Shown here piece by piece: positions 26,923 to 36,951 of a stretch of 64,000 nucleotides of DNA. Position 1 is the first letter of the stretch; each line of letters starts with the position of its first letter. Under the pieces are notes generated by a model that searched no databases, had not been told where the DNA came from, and was given only the letters and a program-made list of their open reading frames with translations. This stretch comes from Eudoraea adriatica DSM 19308. GTDB taxonomy: Bacteria; Bacteroidota; Bacteroidia; Flavobacteriales; Flavobacteriaceae. Both the position numbers and the translations under genes were made by a program. The stretch lies in assembly GCF_000382125.1 (NCBI RefSeq), contig NZ_KB907548.1:372001-436000 (forward strand), written 5' to 3'.

Positions 26923-29274
26923 TTAAACTTTATTTGCCGTTTCTAATCTTTTTGCTTTCTCAATTTTGTTCTGTACTCGTTTAATTTTAGTTTCTATGTC
27001 TTTACTCTTTATACCATTCCTTTCTATGGTAGGTTGAAGAGACAAAGCACGCTGATCATTATCTGACCAGAAAAAGACATCTAACAAAGCATCATAGCCA
27101 TCTGCATAAACAGGGTACTTTTGAATAGCCCCTTCCAGGATATCAATGGCAATGTCGTACCGCCCTTCCCAGCCATGAATTCTTCCCATTAGTATTTCCG
27201 TGTCCGCATGACCGGGTACCTGAGATAAAATATATCCACTTAAAAGAAGAGCACGCTTTGTATCTCCCTTAAAGGCTAATTCTCTGGCAGTATTGTAAGC
27301 ATTATCATAATCCATACCATTAAAAACACTGTTTATCCAGACCATCTGTTCCTTGGAAGGGTTGCTTTTAAGCTGCGCGAATAAGGTGAGTGAAGGCGGA
27401 ATAATTTTGTTATTGTTCATGACATATTTATTAACCGCTTTAAAATACTTAAGATTCTCTCTTACTTTCTGTTTTGTCAGCGCGGGGTCCGAATCTGTTA
27501 GCTTCAATAAACCATCAAGGTTATAGAGGTTGCCGCCAGAAAGAAAATGTTTGCCATATATAAAATCCCGAATATTATTATTATGCCTCATAAGAGGGAT
27601 TTTTTTGATTGTGTCGAATACCTCTTTATGGATTAATCCTTTTCCAAGCCAGGCGACCTCTGAAGGCACATTCATTTCATATTTTGATTCTAATAGCCCC
27701 AGGATTGATGGAACAACATCTAAATGTGAAGCCAAAGAACTTATTTTAGCCGGCTTTTTTAATAATGGACTATATATAAGTAAAGGGACCCTATATCTTC
27801 CAAGGTTGTTATCCATTGGCAGATCTGTAAGATTGTGACTGCCGGTAACAATAAAGATGGTATTGGCATAATCTGAATTTTTGGCAAACAAAGAGAAAAA
27901 TGATTTTAATGCACTATCAGCATATAGCACGCTGGCAAAAATCTCTTTATTCTTTTTTACCAGCCTGAGCGGCCTTGCTGCCATTTTTTCCTCAGACAGA
28001 ATTTTATCAACTTTCTGTAAATAAGCTTCTTCCTGCGGTATGTGATATGGCTTTTTAGAACTTAAAGTAAAAAAGACATCTAACCTTGGCTTGTTGGTAT
28101 TGAAGCCATCAACCTGCCATCTTTTAAAAAGCTCCATATCCGGATACCCAAGGGATATCCCTGCACCATCTTCTTTTTGTTTCAGATAGGTGCTTCCAAA
28201 CCCTTTGCTGTCAAGCAAGAAATCCACTCTTTCTTCATACAGAAATTTGTCTAATTGATTTATCGCACTGTTCCCCCCAAAATTAAAAGAAGTAGTATAG
28301 CCACTCTTTTTAAGGATTCCATAGATAGTCTGTCTGGCAGGAGAATCATTTGAATTCGTAAAACCATTTTCTCCAAATGGCAAAGAACCTAAAAGGCATG
28401 GCAGTGCAACATGGCTTTCACCGGCATTACTCAAATAATTATTCCAGTACAATGATTTTTCCTGAAGAGAATCTAAAAAAGGAGTAAATCCGCGATAAAT
28501 GGACCTATCGCCTACAAAATCTGACCCCAGTCCTTCTACAATAATAAAAACAAGGTTGGGTTTTTTATCTTTTAAATCAAAATAAGTTGTAAGGCTTTTA
28601 TCTGAAACATAGCTGTGCAATAAAGGATATTCTTCTTTTCCCTCATATTTATTGAAATCAAATACATCATCAGCGATACTATATACCAAATGTTGCGTTT
28701 TGTTTTCGTTTACCGGTTTCTTATCAGATGTTAATGTGGCCAGAAACAGGCTAAATAGGATTATAGTAAACGGATACATCCTGCTAATTGTTCTGTAGAC
28801 AGCGGCGGTTACTTTAAAAAACAAGAAAAACAAGCCGGTAAGTGCCGGTATTAACAGAAATAGTGAGAGCAACAATGCAGATACAGATGTTCTGCTCTTA
28901 TATACTTCAAGAAAGCCCGCACCCAATATTTCGTAGTTGCTTATATAGAATTCTATTAACAAGCCTTCAATGAATAAAAGAAATAAGAAAAGAATAGCAA
29001 TGGCTCTAAACCCCAGACCAGCTTTCTTTCTTTCTAAATAATTAAAAAAGAATGCTGTAAAAAGCCCTGTTAGTGCTGTGAACCCTATATGATGGACTAT
29101 TAAAAGCAAAAGACTTTTAGTGAATACCCCATCCAGAACACCCGCTATATAAAGGCGAATATTTTGATAAAGCGATAAAACCACCAGACACAAGAAAAAG
29201 GCCATTATAAGACGTATAAAGTCTCTTAAGGTCATTCTTCTGATATTTCCAGATGTTATATTTACGAGCTGCAT
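26923..29274 (-). CDS. membrane sulfatase-fold transferase (LtaS/YejM-like) with C-terminal TPR
   Basis: A 783-residue protein: five N-terminal transmembrane helices up to about residue 190, then a periplasmic sulfatase-fold domain at about 230-560. The metal Glu lies in FIIVEGLGSDF near 245, and the probable nucleophile is Ser or Thr in the NAGESHVALP region; SHNLTDLP is the C-terminal metal motif. Relatives transfer phosphoglycerol or phosphoethanolamine to glycans or lipids. Residues of about 660-770 are TPR-like (RIHGWEGRYDIAIDIL). The context, next to a GT2 synthase and YaiO, suggests it decorates the polysaccharide with a phospho-group; that is inference. Confidence 0.83.
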   Translation of the reverse strand: MQLVNITSGNIRRMTLRDFIRLIMAFFLCLVVLSLYQNIRLYIAGVLDGVFTKSLLLLIVHHIGFTALTGLFTAFFFNYLERKKAGLGFRAIAILFLFLLFIEGLLIEFYISNYEILGAGFLEVYKSRTSVSALLLSLFLLIPALTGLFFLFFKVTAAVYRTISRMYPFTIILFSLFLATLTSDKKPVNENKTQHLVYSIADDVFDFNKYEGKEEYPLLHSYVSDKSLTTYFDLKDKKPNLVFIIVEGLGSDFVGDRSIYRGFTPFLDSLQEKSLYWNNYLSNAGESHVALPCLLGSLPFGENGFTNSNDSPARQTIYGILKKSGYTTSFNFGGNSAINQLDKFLYEERVDFLLDSKGFGSTYLKQKEDGAGISLGYPDMELFKRWQVDGFNTNKPRLDVFFTLSSKKPYHIPQEEAYLQKVDKILSEEKMAARPLRLVKKNKEIFASVLYADSALKSFFSLFAKNSDYANTIFIVTGSHNLTDLPMDNNLGRYRVPLLIYSPLLKKPAKISSLASHLDVVPSILGLLESKYEMNVPSEVAWLGKGLIHKEVFDTIKKIPLMRHNNNIRDFIYGKHFLSGGNLYNLDGLLKLTDSDPALTKQKVRENLKYFKAVNKYVMNNNKIIPPSLTLFAQLKSNPSKEQMVWINSVFNGMDYDNAYNTARELAFKGDTKRALLLSGYILSQVPGHADTEILMGRIHGWEGRYDIAIDILEGAIQKYPVYADGYDALLDVFFWSDNDQRALSLQPTIERNGIKSKDIETKIKRVQNKIEKAKRLETANKV

Positions 29275-29278
29275 TTAA

Positions 29279-30763
29279 TTATGTTTTAGCAAAACCTTTC
29301 CGTACCTGTGATCCCCAGCCGGTGTTTACTTTAAATAATTTTTTATAATTTCCTCTTATAGCCGACAAAACCACAATAGGATGAAATATCAGGGGTTCAA
29401 TTATTGCACAAAGCATAAGAATTAAAATATCTTTTGTCCTGGTATACTGATTATAGGAATACACATCCCAAAGAATCGCATAGAACGAGAACATTATTGA
29501 AAATGAATAGACGGTAAGGGTGATAGCCAGAAAAAAGTCTGTATTCAGAATCCCCATATAATAGAATATGATAATGGAGAAAAACCCTGTGAATTCCAGG
29601 ATTGGCGCCAGCCATTCATAAAAAAACCAATATGGATAACTTAGCATTCCCAGCCGGCCAAACTTAGGATTAAAGAACATATCCTTGTGCGTAAAGAGCG
29701 TTTCCAGGTTGCCGCGTGCCCAGCGATCCCTTTGATTTACGAGATTAGTGACACTTTCCGGAACTTCTGTCCAACATAAGGGATCAGGGATATATTCAAC
29801 GGTATAGGACAGGTTGCGATCATGCATATAACGCCTCATTCTAAATACAATTTCCATATCCTCACCTACGGTATCCGTGTCGTATCCGCCTACTTCCATT
29901 GCAATTTCCCTGTCGAAGAATCCGAAAGCCCCCGAAATAATAAGGAGACTATCTATACGACCCCATGCCATCCTTCCCAAAAGAAAAGATCGGGTATATT
30001 CCAATAACTGGAATCTGGCCAGCCAATTTTTAGGCAATCTTATATCTTCTAGTGTTCCCCCGGAAATTTTGCTGGAATTAGCTACACGAATTACACCACC
30101 AACAGCTATAACTCTTTTTTGAGTTCTCTGATAAAAGGATTTCACAACATGTAACAGGGCATCAGGTTGCAAAAGGCAATCCACATCTATACAACCAACA
30201 TATTTATTCTCTGAAAGCAATATGCCAGTATTTAAGGCATCCGATTTACCACCGTTTTCTTTATCAACGACAATTAGCTTAGAAAAGGAACGTTGCCTTG
30301 ATTTATAGACGCCTCGGATGGGTTTTGATCTCCATTCAGGATCTATAAGACGATCTGTTTTTTCGAGATCATAGGCATCTATCATTTTTTGCAAAGTGTC
30401 ATCCTTACTTCCATCATTAACTACCATTACTTCATAATTAACGTATTGCAGGGAAAGTAAAGACCGAATGTTTTCTACAATAGTCAATCCTTCATTATAG
30501 GCTGGTGCTATAATGGTAATACTCGGTGCCAAAGGTGAGGCCATAACCTTCGAAAGATCCACAAAGCTGTTTTTACGCTTGTAGTGGATAGAATTTCTTG
30601 TAGATAGATACCCCATGATACTAAACATGACGAAAAGCACCACCGTAAACACAAGAAATACAATGTTTAAATATGAAATCAATATGTTTAAAAATCCACT
30701 ATCCATTAAAATTCTCTTGACTATTTTTTGAAATGAAAGGATATTTCTATTGAAAGCGCTCAA
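29279..30763 (-). CDS. processive family 2 glycosyltransferase (membrane polysaccharide synthase)
   Basis: A 494-residue membrane enzyme. One N-terminal helix at about 22-48 precedes the GT-A catalytic domain, with VVNDGSKDD near 115, the DxD site DVDC near 192, GEDMEI near 300 and the QxxRW motif QRDRW near 341; at least three helices follow. This D, DxD, ED, QxxRW set marks processive synthases such as cellulose, hyaluronan or poly-GlcNAc synthase. The sugar is not predictable. It is the catalytic core of the cluster and ends 4 bases before the sulfatase-fold gene begins. Confidence 0.92.
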   Translation of the reverse strand: MSAFNRNILSFQKIVKRILMDSGFLNILISYLNIVFLVFTVVLFVMFSIMGYLSTRNSIHYKRKNSFVDLSKVMASPLAPSITIIAPAYNEGLTIVENIRSLLSLQYVNYEVMVVNDGSKDDTLQKMIDAYDLEKTDRLIDPEWRSKPIRGVYKSRQRSFSKLIVVDKENGGKSDALNTGILLSENKYVGCIDVDCLLQPDALLHVVKSFYQRTQKRVIAVGGVIRVANSSKISGGTLEDIRLPKNWLARFQLLEYTRSFLLGRMAWGRIDSLLIISGAFGFFDREIAMEVGGYDTDTVGEDMEIVFRMRRYMHDRNLSYTVEYIPDPLCWTEVPESVTNLVNQRDRWARGNLETLFTHKDMFFNPKFGRLGMLSYPYWFFYEWLAPILEFTGFFSIIIFYYMGILNTDFFLAITLTVYSFSIMFSFYAILWDVYSYNQYTRTKDILILMLCAIIEPLIFHPIVVLSAIRGNYKKLFKVNTGWGSQVRKGFAKT

Positions 30764-30783
30764 TGCTCTCTCTCCCTCTCACT

Positions 30784-33144
30784 TTACTTGTTCTTATTTA
30801 TTTTTAGGTTGTCGTCAATCTCCTCCAAACAGGTCTCTTCAAGTTCAAAATCCACTTGAAATAAGTTGTTGTGATTACTTTTGTCATCACTTTCCAAATC
30901 ATGCAGAAAACAAAACTCCAAGGACTTCAAACTATCTTCTTCTTCAGGATTACTTATAGGAATAAGGTTTATCTCTTTAGTAGCGGTCAGTTTTGCTTCA
31001 TCTAAACGGCAATGTTCATCACCTGACTCCGTTGTTTGAATCTGATCTAAAGTTTCCCGGAATTCTATTTCAGGAGCTAAATGAGCCTGCAATTCGTTCA
31101 AAATTATTTCCGCTTTAATTCGTACTTTTTTATCGGAATCATTTAAAAGTGTTTTCAGGAAATGAACTTCTTTTTCATCTCCCACCGCTAATATTTCATC
31201 TAATAAGATGAGTTTGGACTCATTATCACAGGTGCGAAACAATTCCTGAAAAATGCTGAATCCCTTAAATTCAGGTATGTTATCCGGGTGTTCCACATCA
31301 GCACAACTATCGGCTGCATCATTATTAGATTGCGGGTCATTATTGCTATTGGTACATGTACTACTATCAAAATCCTCAGCTTCAGTTTTAGTTGTCATCC
31401 GGTCTGGCGATTTCTGGTCAGAAATTTCAGAGTCATCCATTTCCTCTTTTGGCAACAATTCAACTTCGTGTGATTTATTCTGTAAAAGGAAAGCTTTATT
31501 TTCAATGACTACTTCTTCACTAAAAACTTCAAGGGATAGGATATCTTCTTCTTGAAGTTCAGACACTTCTTCAATGTTTTCTTCCATATCTATACCTACT
31601 ACAACTGGCAAAAATTCCAATTCTGTATCTTCCTTATTTTCATCCGGAATAATTTCCTCATGCGATCTGATATTAGCAAGAATTGCCTCCAATTCCACTC
31701 TAAAACTTTCCTCTTCCAGCTTTTCATTACTTTCAATACCAGAATTTTTATTAGAATTAGAAGCTTTAGCTGCCTTTAGTTCATCTTCTTCAGATACCAC
31801 AGGCAGAAAGTCAAGAGGTAAATACTCTGCATCCTGATCCTCTTCTTTATAATCTGAAAGGATATCCTCCAGCTCTTCCATAAAGCAGAGGTCAAATATT
31901 ATTGCGTCCTCAAATTCCGGATTCAGATAGTCCTGAATACTCGATGAATTTTCTTTTTTTTCCGTAACAGACATTCGGTCATCTTGTTGTAACTCTTTAT
32001 TTCTCATGGCTTCTGGTGATTGAGCAGAACTTTCTTGTTCATAATTTTCGAAATTGCTCGTGGGAATATCATTATCAATTCCTTCAGTTGGAACATAGGT
32101 GTCTGGTTTAATAACATTGATGGAGCTTATGGCCTTACTTTTTACAAGGAAGTTGGATTCTCTTCTTTTTATCGATTCAAGAAATTCTAAGTCTTCTTCT
32201 TTTCCCAAGGAAGAAATGGCATCCAGTATCTGTAGTTTAATATCCACATTACATTTTCCAAACACAGATTTTAGCATATTTAATGCTTCGAAGACACCAA
32301 AATCCTTTATGCATTGTATGGCTTCGGATTTAATCTGGTCATTTTTATGCTTTAGCAATTCTATGAGTGCCTTGTTTGCATCCGTTTGGTTGTAATGCCT
32401 AATAAGACGAAGCGCAAATAATACTACATCCCTGTTCGCGGAAGTTAACCATGCTTTAAATCGCGGAGGTGTGAAGTCATCAAAATTCTTTAATACATCG
32501 AGTAACTTTAATTGTTGCCACTCTGAGATGCCATATCTGGTTGTATCCAAAAAATAGGAGATGCCTTCATGTTTTAATGTAACCGTTGCTATTTGAGCTT
32601 GTTTCCGCACAACACCTCTTTTGTCATTGATAAACTTCTTTATGAAACCGTAAGCTGCCAATACCTTCATTTGGGTCAATTCAAGTATTCCCTTGGAGAC
32701 CAATTCCCAGCGCCAGCTTCTTAATTTTTTAAAGGCATCCAAATGCAGTTCAAGATCCTGGTAAAGTTTAAAAATCCGAGTACGTGAATCTCCTGAAAGG
32801 TCTTTTTGGAGATCTAATAAAATTTCGGTTAAAACCAGCCTGTTAAAGGGTATTTTCAATAGTTCACGAATTTCAACTTTTAAATTGATGTATTCGTAAT
32901 TTTCACCCTTGGTAGCATCGGTCTCATAAAAAAGGAAATTGCTTATCATGGGTGCCAGAATCTTTTTTTGACTGGCTACTTTTAATGCTTTATTGGAAAG
33001 ACGGTTTCTGAATATGAAAACAAATACGAAGAGGAGGATTCCAAGACCGGAAAACACTATTGTTAAATCCCACAAAAGATCCGTAGGGATCTTTGGTGCA
33101 CTAATGAGCATAATGCTGTGATATGACTGTGAGATTATTTTCAA
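30784..33144 (-). CDS. membrane-anchored HEAT-repeat protein with acidic linker
   Basis: The 786-residue protein has one N-terminal transmembrane helix (about residues 20-45), helical HEAT-like repeats at about 130-370 (for example IELLKHKNDQIKSEAIQCIK), a long very acidic low-complexity linker at about 375-640, and a further HEAT repeat at about 670-715 (LLDEILAVGDEKEVHFLKTL). The bulk is probably cytosolic. It is likely a scaffold linking the receiver protein (encoded 3 bases upstream, overlapping) to the synthase complex. A start 11 codons later is possible. I know no enzymatic role. Confidence 0.75.
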   Translation of the reverse strand: MKIISQSYHSIMLISAPKIPTDLLWDLTIVFSGLGILLFVFVFIFRNRLSNKALKVASQKKILAPMISNFLFYETDATKGENYEYINLKVEIRELLKIPFNRLVLTEILLDLQKDLSGDSRTRIFKLYQDLELHLDAFKKLRSWRWELVSKGILELTQMKVLAAYGFIKKFINDKRGVVRKQAQIATVTLKHEGISYFLDTTRYGISEWQQLKLLDVLKNFDDFTPPRFKAWLTSANRDVVLFALRLIRHYNQTDANKALIELLKHKNDQIKSEAIQCIKDFGVFEALNMLKSVFGKCNVDIKLQILDAISSLGKEEDLEFLESIKRRESNFLVKSKAISSINVIKPDTYVPTEGIDNDIPTSNFENYEQESSAQSPEAMRNKELQQDDRMSVTEKKENSSSIQDYLNPEFEDAIIFDLCFMEELEDILSDYKEEDQDAEYLPLDFLPVVSEEDELKAAKASNSNKNSGIESNEKLEEESFRVELEAILANIRSHEEIIPDENKEDTELEFLPVVVGIDMEENIEEVSELQEEDILSLEVFSEEVVIENKAFLLQNKSHEVELLPKEEMDDSEISDQKSPDRMTTKTEAEDFDSSTCTNSNNDPQSNNDAADSCADVEHPDNIPEFKGFSIFQELFRTCDNESKLILLDEILAVGDEKEVHFLKTLLNDSDKKVRIKAEIILNELQAHLAPEIEFRETLDQIQTTESGDEHCRLDEAKLTATKEINLIPISNPEEEDSLKSLEFCFLHDLESDDKSNHNNLFQVDFELEETCLEEIDDNLKINKNK

Positions 33145-33147
33145 AAA

Positions 33148-33522
33148 TTATTGTTTAATTAACTCCCTTCTTACCCTTACCAAAAGTTCGGAGGGACTTA
33201 CCGGTTTGGAGATAAAGTCATTTGCTCCCAATTCAAATGCACTAAGAACATTTTCTTCATTTCCCGCCGATGAAATTATGATTATCGGGATCTTTGAGTT
33301 TAATTCATTTCTGACATAATCGATAAGTTCTATTCCGGAGAAATAAGGCATCATTATATCGCTGACAATAATATCCGGGGTAGCCGTCTTCAGATATTCC
33401 TTTACTTCCCGGCCATCATTTGCCAAATGAACATTATAACCACCTTTCTGCAGCCTATAATCCAATAAAGAGGCCAGCAATTCGTCATCCTCCGCTAACA
33501 ATAGATTCTTTTTTGCCATCAT
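33148..33522 (-). CDS. stand-alone receiver-domain response regulator
   Basis: A 124-residue CheY-like protein: acidic pocket AEDDE near residues 8-12, phospho-acceptor Asp in VSDIMMP near 57, switch Ser in IISSAG near 86 and Lys in FISKPVSP near 107. There is no output domain, so it probably acts through protein contact. It lies 1 base after the hybrid kinase gene, and its stop overlaps the start of the HEAT protein; the kinase is its likely phospho-donor and the HEAT protein a likely target. Confidence 0.93.
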   Translation of the reverse strand: MMAKKNLLLAEDDELLASLLDYRLQKGGYNVHLANDGREVKEYLKTATPDIIVSDIMMPYFSGIELIDYVRNELNSKIPIIIISSAGNEENVLSAFELGANDFISKPVSPSELLVRVRRELIKQ

Positions 33523-33523
33523 C

Positions 33524-35284
33524 TTATCCTTTCTTTTTTATCTTCAATCGTGTTAATTCTGAATCGATCAACTTCTCTGCATTAGGATATTCCTGTACAA
33601 ATCTGTTAAACAGAAATTGCATGTGCTTTTTATCTTTGGTAGTCTTGGCGGCAGTATTGAGCTCTTCCACAATGGAAAAAAGTTCCATTGTCTGCATCAT
33701 TTTTAAACCGCTTTTAATTTTGTGGGCTGCGAAAGTAACTCCATCCATATCTTCATCCTGCAACTTCATTTTAACAGTACCAATAAATTCAAGGGCATTC
33801 CTTTTGTAAAGCCCAATTAGTTCCTCTAACAAGTCCAGCTCACCCATGCAATCTTCTAAAACAGCATTGAGGTCAACAGCTGAAACAGTTGCTGATTCAT
33901 CAATCAGTTTATCTTCGGATGTATTGCTTATTTTAAAATTTGTTTGCAAGTCATTCCTGTTTCTGATTAGTTTTGAGATTAATTCCTCGGGGCTGAACGG
34001 TTTAAGGATAAAATCATTGATTCCATGATTTTCACATTCGCTTTGATCATTTATTGTAAAATCTGCCGTAAGGGCTATTATCGGCAGTTCAGCTATTTCT
34101 TTTTTGGCGTTTTCCCGAATTTTTTCAGCTACTTCAAATCCGCTCATTATGGGCATTCTTAGATCCATTAAAACAAGGTCGATAGCTGTAGTATCAAGGA
34201 GATTCAGCCCGTAAATAGGATTTTCGGCGATGTATGTTTTGCAACCCCAGGAATTCAGCCGACGTTCTATAAGTCTTTGATTCAAAGGATTATCTTCAAA
34301 TACCAGTATCCGCATTCCTTTTACTTCTTCGGAAGAAACTTCATTTGATTTAGGCTTCTTGCTTAAGACACGAGATGCTCCTTTAGAATATGGTATCTTG
34401 AATCTAAATGTTGTTCCTACGCCCAGTGAACTTTCCACTTTTATGTCACCTTCAAGTTTTTCTACAAGCTGCTTTACAATCTTTAAACCAAGGCCTGTAC
34501 CACCATATTTAGCAAAAGTCTGTTGATTAGCCTGCTTAAATGAACCGAAAATATGTTCCAAATCCTCTTTTGAGATTCCTATCCCGGTATCTGTTACCAT
34601 GAAATCCAATACCACATTTTTCTTATTGTCTTTGAGCATTTTAATTTTTAGCATTATCTCACCTTCTTCTACAAACTTTATAGAATTTCCGATAAGGTTT
34701 AATAAAATCTGAGATAGCTTGGAAGGGTCGCCAATAAGGTTCTCCGGAATATTCCTGTCAAGATCAACCTCGAGTTTTACATCCTTACCCAGCATGAGAG
34801 TTTTACACAGATAAACTACATCCTGAATGATGCTGAAAAAATTAAACTCCAACATTTCAAAATTTTCCAGTCCCGCTGAAAGTTTGGAATATTCCAAAAG
34901 TTCATTGATAATATCCATAAGTGAGTTGGAGGCGGATTGAATTGCGTTCACCTGATATTTTTGTTCTTCCGTAAGTCCTCCTTCTTTTAAAAGATCAGCA
35001 AAGCCAATAATGCCGCTAAGCGGAGTACGTATCTCATGACTTACCGTTGCGATGAGCATTTCCTGAGCTTTTTGCAGACGTTCATTTTCTTTTCTCGAAT
35101 CAGAAATTGAATCCTGAACAAGCGGAATATCTTCTCCCCAAATCCTTTTCTCAAGATGGGTTTTAAAAGCTTCAAAAGATTTTTTAAGTCGATTGGCTTC
35201 ATCCGCGGTTAATTCTTCAAATGAAAAATTATTGAGCGTAGTTTCCAATTCCGATAATTGGGAAAGTAGGTTTTCTGGTTTCAA
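33524..35284 (-). CDS. soluble hybrid histidine kinase with receiver and HPt domains
   Basis: A 586-residue kinase with no transmembrane helix. An N-terminal coiled coil leads into the HisKA domain with the phospho-accepting His in VSHEIRTPLSG at about residue 80, then a HATPase domain (NLIGNSIKF, TGIGI, GTGLGLKIV), a receiver domain (LVFEDNPLNQRLIE, acceptor Asp in VLMDLRMP) and a C-terminal HPt domain (AAHKIKSGLKMM). This is a full phosphorelay in one protein. The input is not visible, so the signal is probably cytosolic or comes from a partner protein. It heads the six-gene cluster. Confidence 0.93.
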   Translation of the reverse strand: MKPENLLSQLSELETTLNNFSFEELTADEANRLKKSFEAFKTHLEKRIWGEDIPLVQDSISDSRKENERLQKAQEMLIATVSHEIRTPLSGIIGFADLLKEGGLTEEQKYQVNAIQSASNSLMDIINELLEYSKLSAGLENFEMLEFNFFSIIQDVVYLCKTLMLGKDVKLEVDLDRNIPENLIGDPSKLSQILLNLIGNSIKFVEEGEIMLKIKMLKDNKKNVVLDFMVTDTGIGISKEDLEHIFGSFKQANQQTFAKYGGTGLGLKIVKQLVEKLEGDIKVESSLGVGTTFRFKIPYSKGASRVLSKKPKSNEVSSEEVKGMRILVFEDNPLNQRLIERRLNSWGCKTYIAENPIYGLNLLDTTAIDLVLMDLRMPIMSGFEVAEKIRENAKKEIAELPIIALTADFTINDQSECENHGINDFILKPFSPEELISKLIRNRNDLQTNFKISNTSEDKLIDESATVSAVDLNAVLEDCMGELDLLEELIGLYKRNALEFIGTVKMKLQDEDMDGVTFAAHKIKSGLKMMQTMELFSIVEELNTAAKTTKDKKHMQFLFNRFVQEYPNAEKLIDSELTRLKIKKKG

Positions 35285-35477
35285 GGGGTCTTGCAGGTTA
35301 ATTGAATAATTTGAAATCCCAAAAAATTCAGTTTAATGAAAAGATTCAGGATTTCCTGATTTAAGCGCTTAATCATGTTTAAAAATCCCCTTTCCTTGAT
35401 GTATGTGCAATTAAATGTTACCTAAGGGTCGTATTTTGTTGTCAAAATGCTTTATTTGTAGGTATAAAATCTTACAT

Positions 35478-36773
35478 ATGCGACATATTATCGGCTGTTT
35501 TTGCCTTTTATCGGTTATTTGCTGTAAAGAATCCGAAGTATCCGAAAATCCAAACATTGAAGCCAAGGCGAGAGAAATTCACAAAAATGTGATCACCATT
35601 GACACACATGATGATATCGATGTTCAAAATTTTACGGATAGTATTAATTACACACAAGAACTGGAGACGCAGGTTGATTTACCAAAAATGAAATCCGGAG
35701 ATTTAAACGTGGCATGGTTTATTGTATATACGGGTCAGGATTCTTTAAACGCGGAGGGTTATGCCAAAGCAGAAGAAAATGCTCTTTCAAAGTTTAATGC
35801 TATTCACCGTTTATGTGATACCCTCGCACCCGATGAAATTAAACTGGCCAAAACCTCAGGAGAAGTGCGGACCATATTTAAAACTGGTAAACGAATAGCT
35901 ATGATTGGGGTAGAAAACGCCTATCCGGTAGGTGAGGATCTGGAAAAATTGGAGACCTATCATAAATTAGGCGCAAGGTATGTGTCCCTTGCCCATAATG
36001 GTCATAGTCAGTTTTGTGATTCGCATACGGGAGAAAAGGATGATGAATGGTTACATAATGGTTTAAGTGAACTTGGAAAAAAAGCTGTGTATGAGTTAAA
36101 TAGGTTAGGCATAATGATTGATATCTCACATGTTTCAAAGCAATCCATGATCCAGATTTTATCTTTGTCCAAATCCCCGGTAATTGCTTCCCATTCTTCT
36201 GCGCGTGCGCTCTGTGATCACAGTAGAAATTTAGATGATGAACAACTGAAATTGCTAAGGGAAAATGGCGGGGTTGTGCAAACAGTGGCTCTCGATGCTT
36301 TTTTAAATACTGCTAAATATGAAGCAAGAGAAGTTTATATGAAGGGAATATATAAGCAAGCAGCTGATTCTTTGGGAATAGAGTGGTTTGCTGCATCTGA
36401 ATTAGATACCATTACAGCAAAACAAATGGATTCATATTTCGAAAACTATCCCGGATTGAATAAATTGAAAAACTTAGTCCATGTGTTATTGGCTCAGAGA
36501 AGTGATGTCCCTCCTGAGGTTGACGTATCGGATTTTGTAGATCATATTGACTATATGGTTAATTTGATAGGGGTAGACCATGTAGGAATCAGCTCTGATT
36601 TTGACGGGGGTGGCGGAATAAAAGGATGGTCCGATGCTTCTGAAACCTTCAATATAACGTTGGAACTGGCAAAAAGAGGATATTCTGAAGCTGAAATCGA
36701 AAAACTATGGGGAGGGAATCTGCTTAGGGTACTGGACGAGGTGCAGGAGTATGCCATTACCTTTAATAAATAG
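35478..36773 (+). CDS. renal-dipeptidase-type (M19) dipeptidase lipoprotein
   Basis: From the ATG at 35478 the protein has 431 residues and a lipoprotein-type signal (CFCLLSVICCKES). Upstream in-frame codons to 35415 would put 21 polar residues before this signal, so I prefer the later start. The binuclear zinc site of M19 peptidases is visible: DTHDD, GVENAYPVG, DISHVSKQSM, IASHSSARALCDHSRN and GISSDFDGGGG. It cleaves dipeptides, probably in the periplasm. It is divergent from the hybrid kinase. Confidence 0.92.
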   Translation: MRHIIGCFCLLSVICCKESEVSENPNIEAKAREIHKNVITIDTHDDIDVQNFTDSINYTQELETQVDLPKMKSGDLNVAWFIVYTGQDSLNAEGYAKAEENALSKFNAIHRLCDTLAPDEIKLAKTSGEVRTIFKTGKRIAMIGVENAYPVGEDLEKLETYHKLGARYVSLAHNGHSQFCDSHTGEKDDEWLHNGLSELGKKAVYELNRLGIMIDISHVSKQSMIQILSLSKSPVIASHSSARALCDHSRNLDDEQLKLLRENGGVVQTVALDAFLNTAKYEAREVYMKGIYKQAADSLGIEWFAASELDTITAKQMDSYFENYPGLNKLKNLVHVLLAQRSDVPPEVDVSDFVDHIDYMVNLIGVDHVGISSDFDGGGGIKGWSDASETFNITLELAKRGYSEAEIEKLWGGNLLRVLDEVQEYAITFNK

Positions 36774-36951
36774 AGCCAATTCAGAACAATTGCGATTGCC
36801 CCTATTATAAAAAGACGTATTAAAGCTAAAGATTTAACATATAATTATGGAGGAATTATAAATAATGTTAAGCTAACAATAAACTTTTCTTAATTGCTAC
36901 ACGAAGCCTGATGGAATTATCTAGTTTTAAGTAACCTAAACAATTTACATC

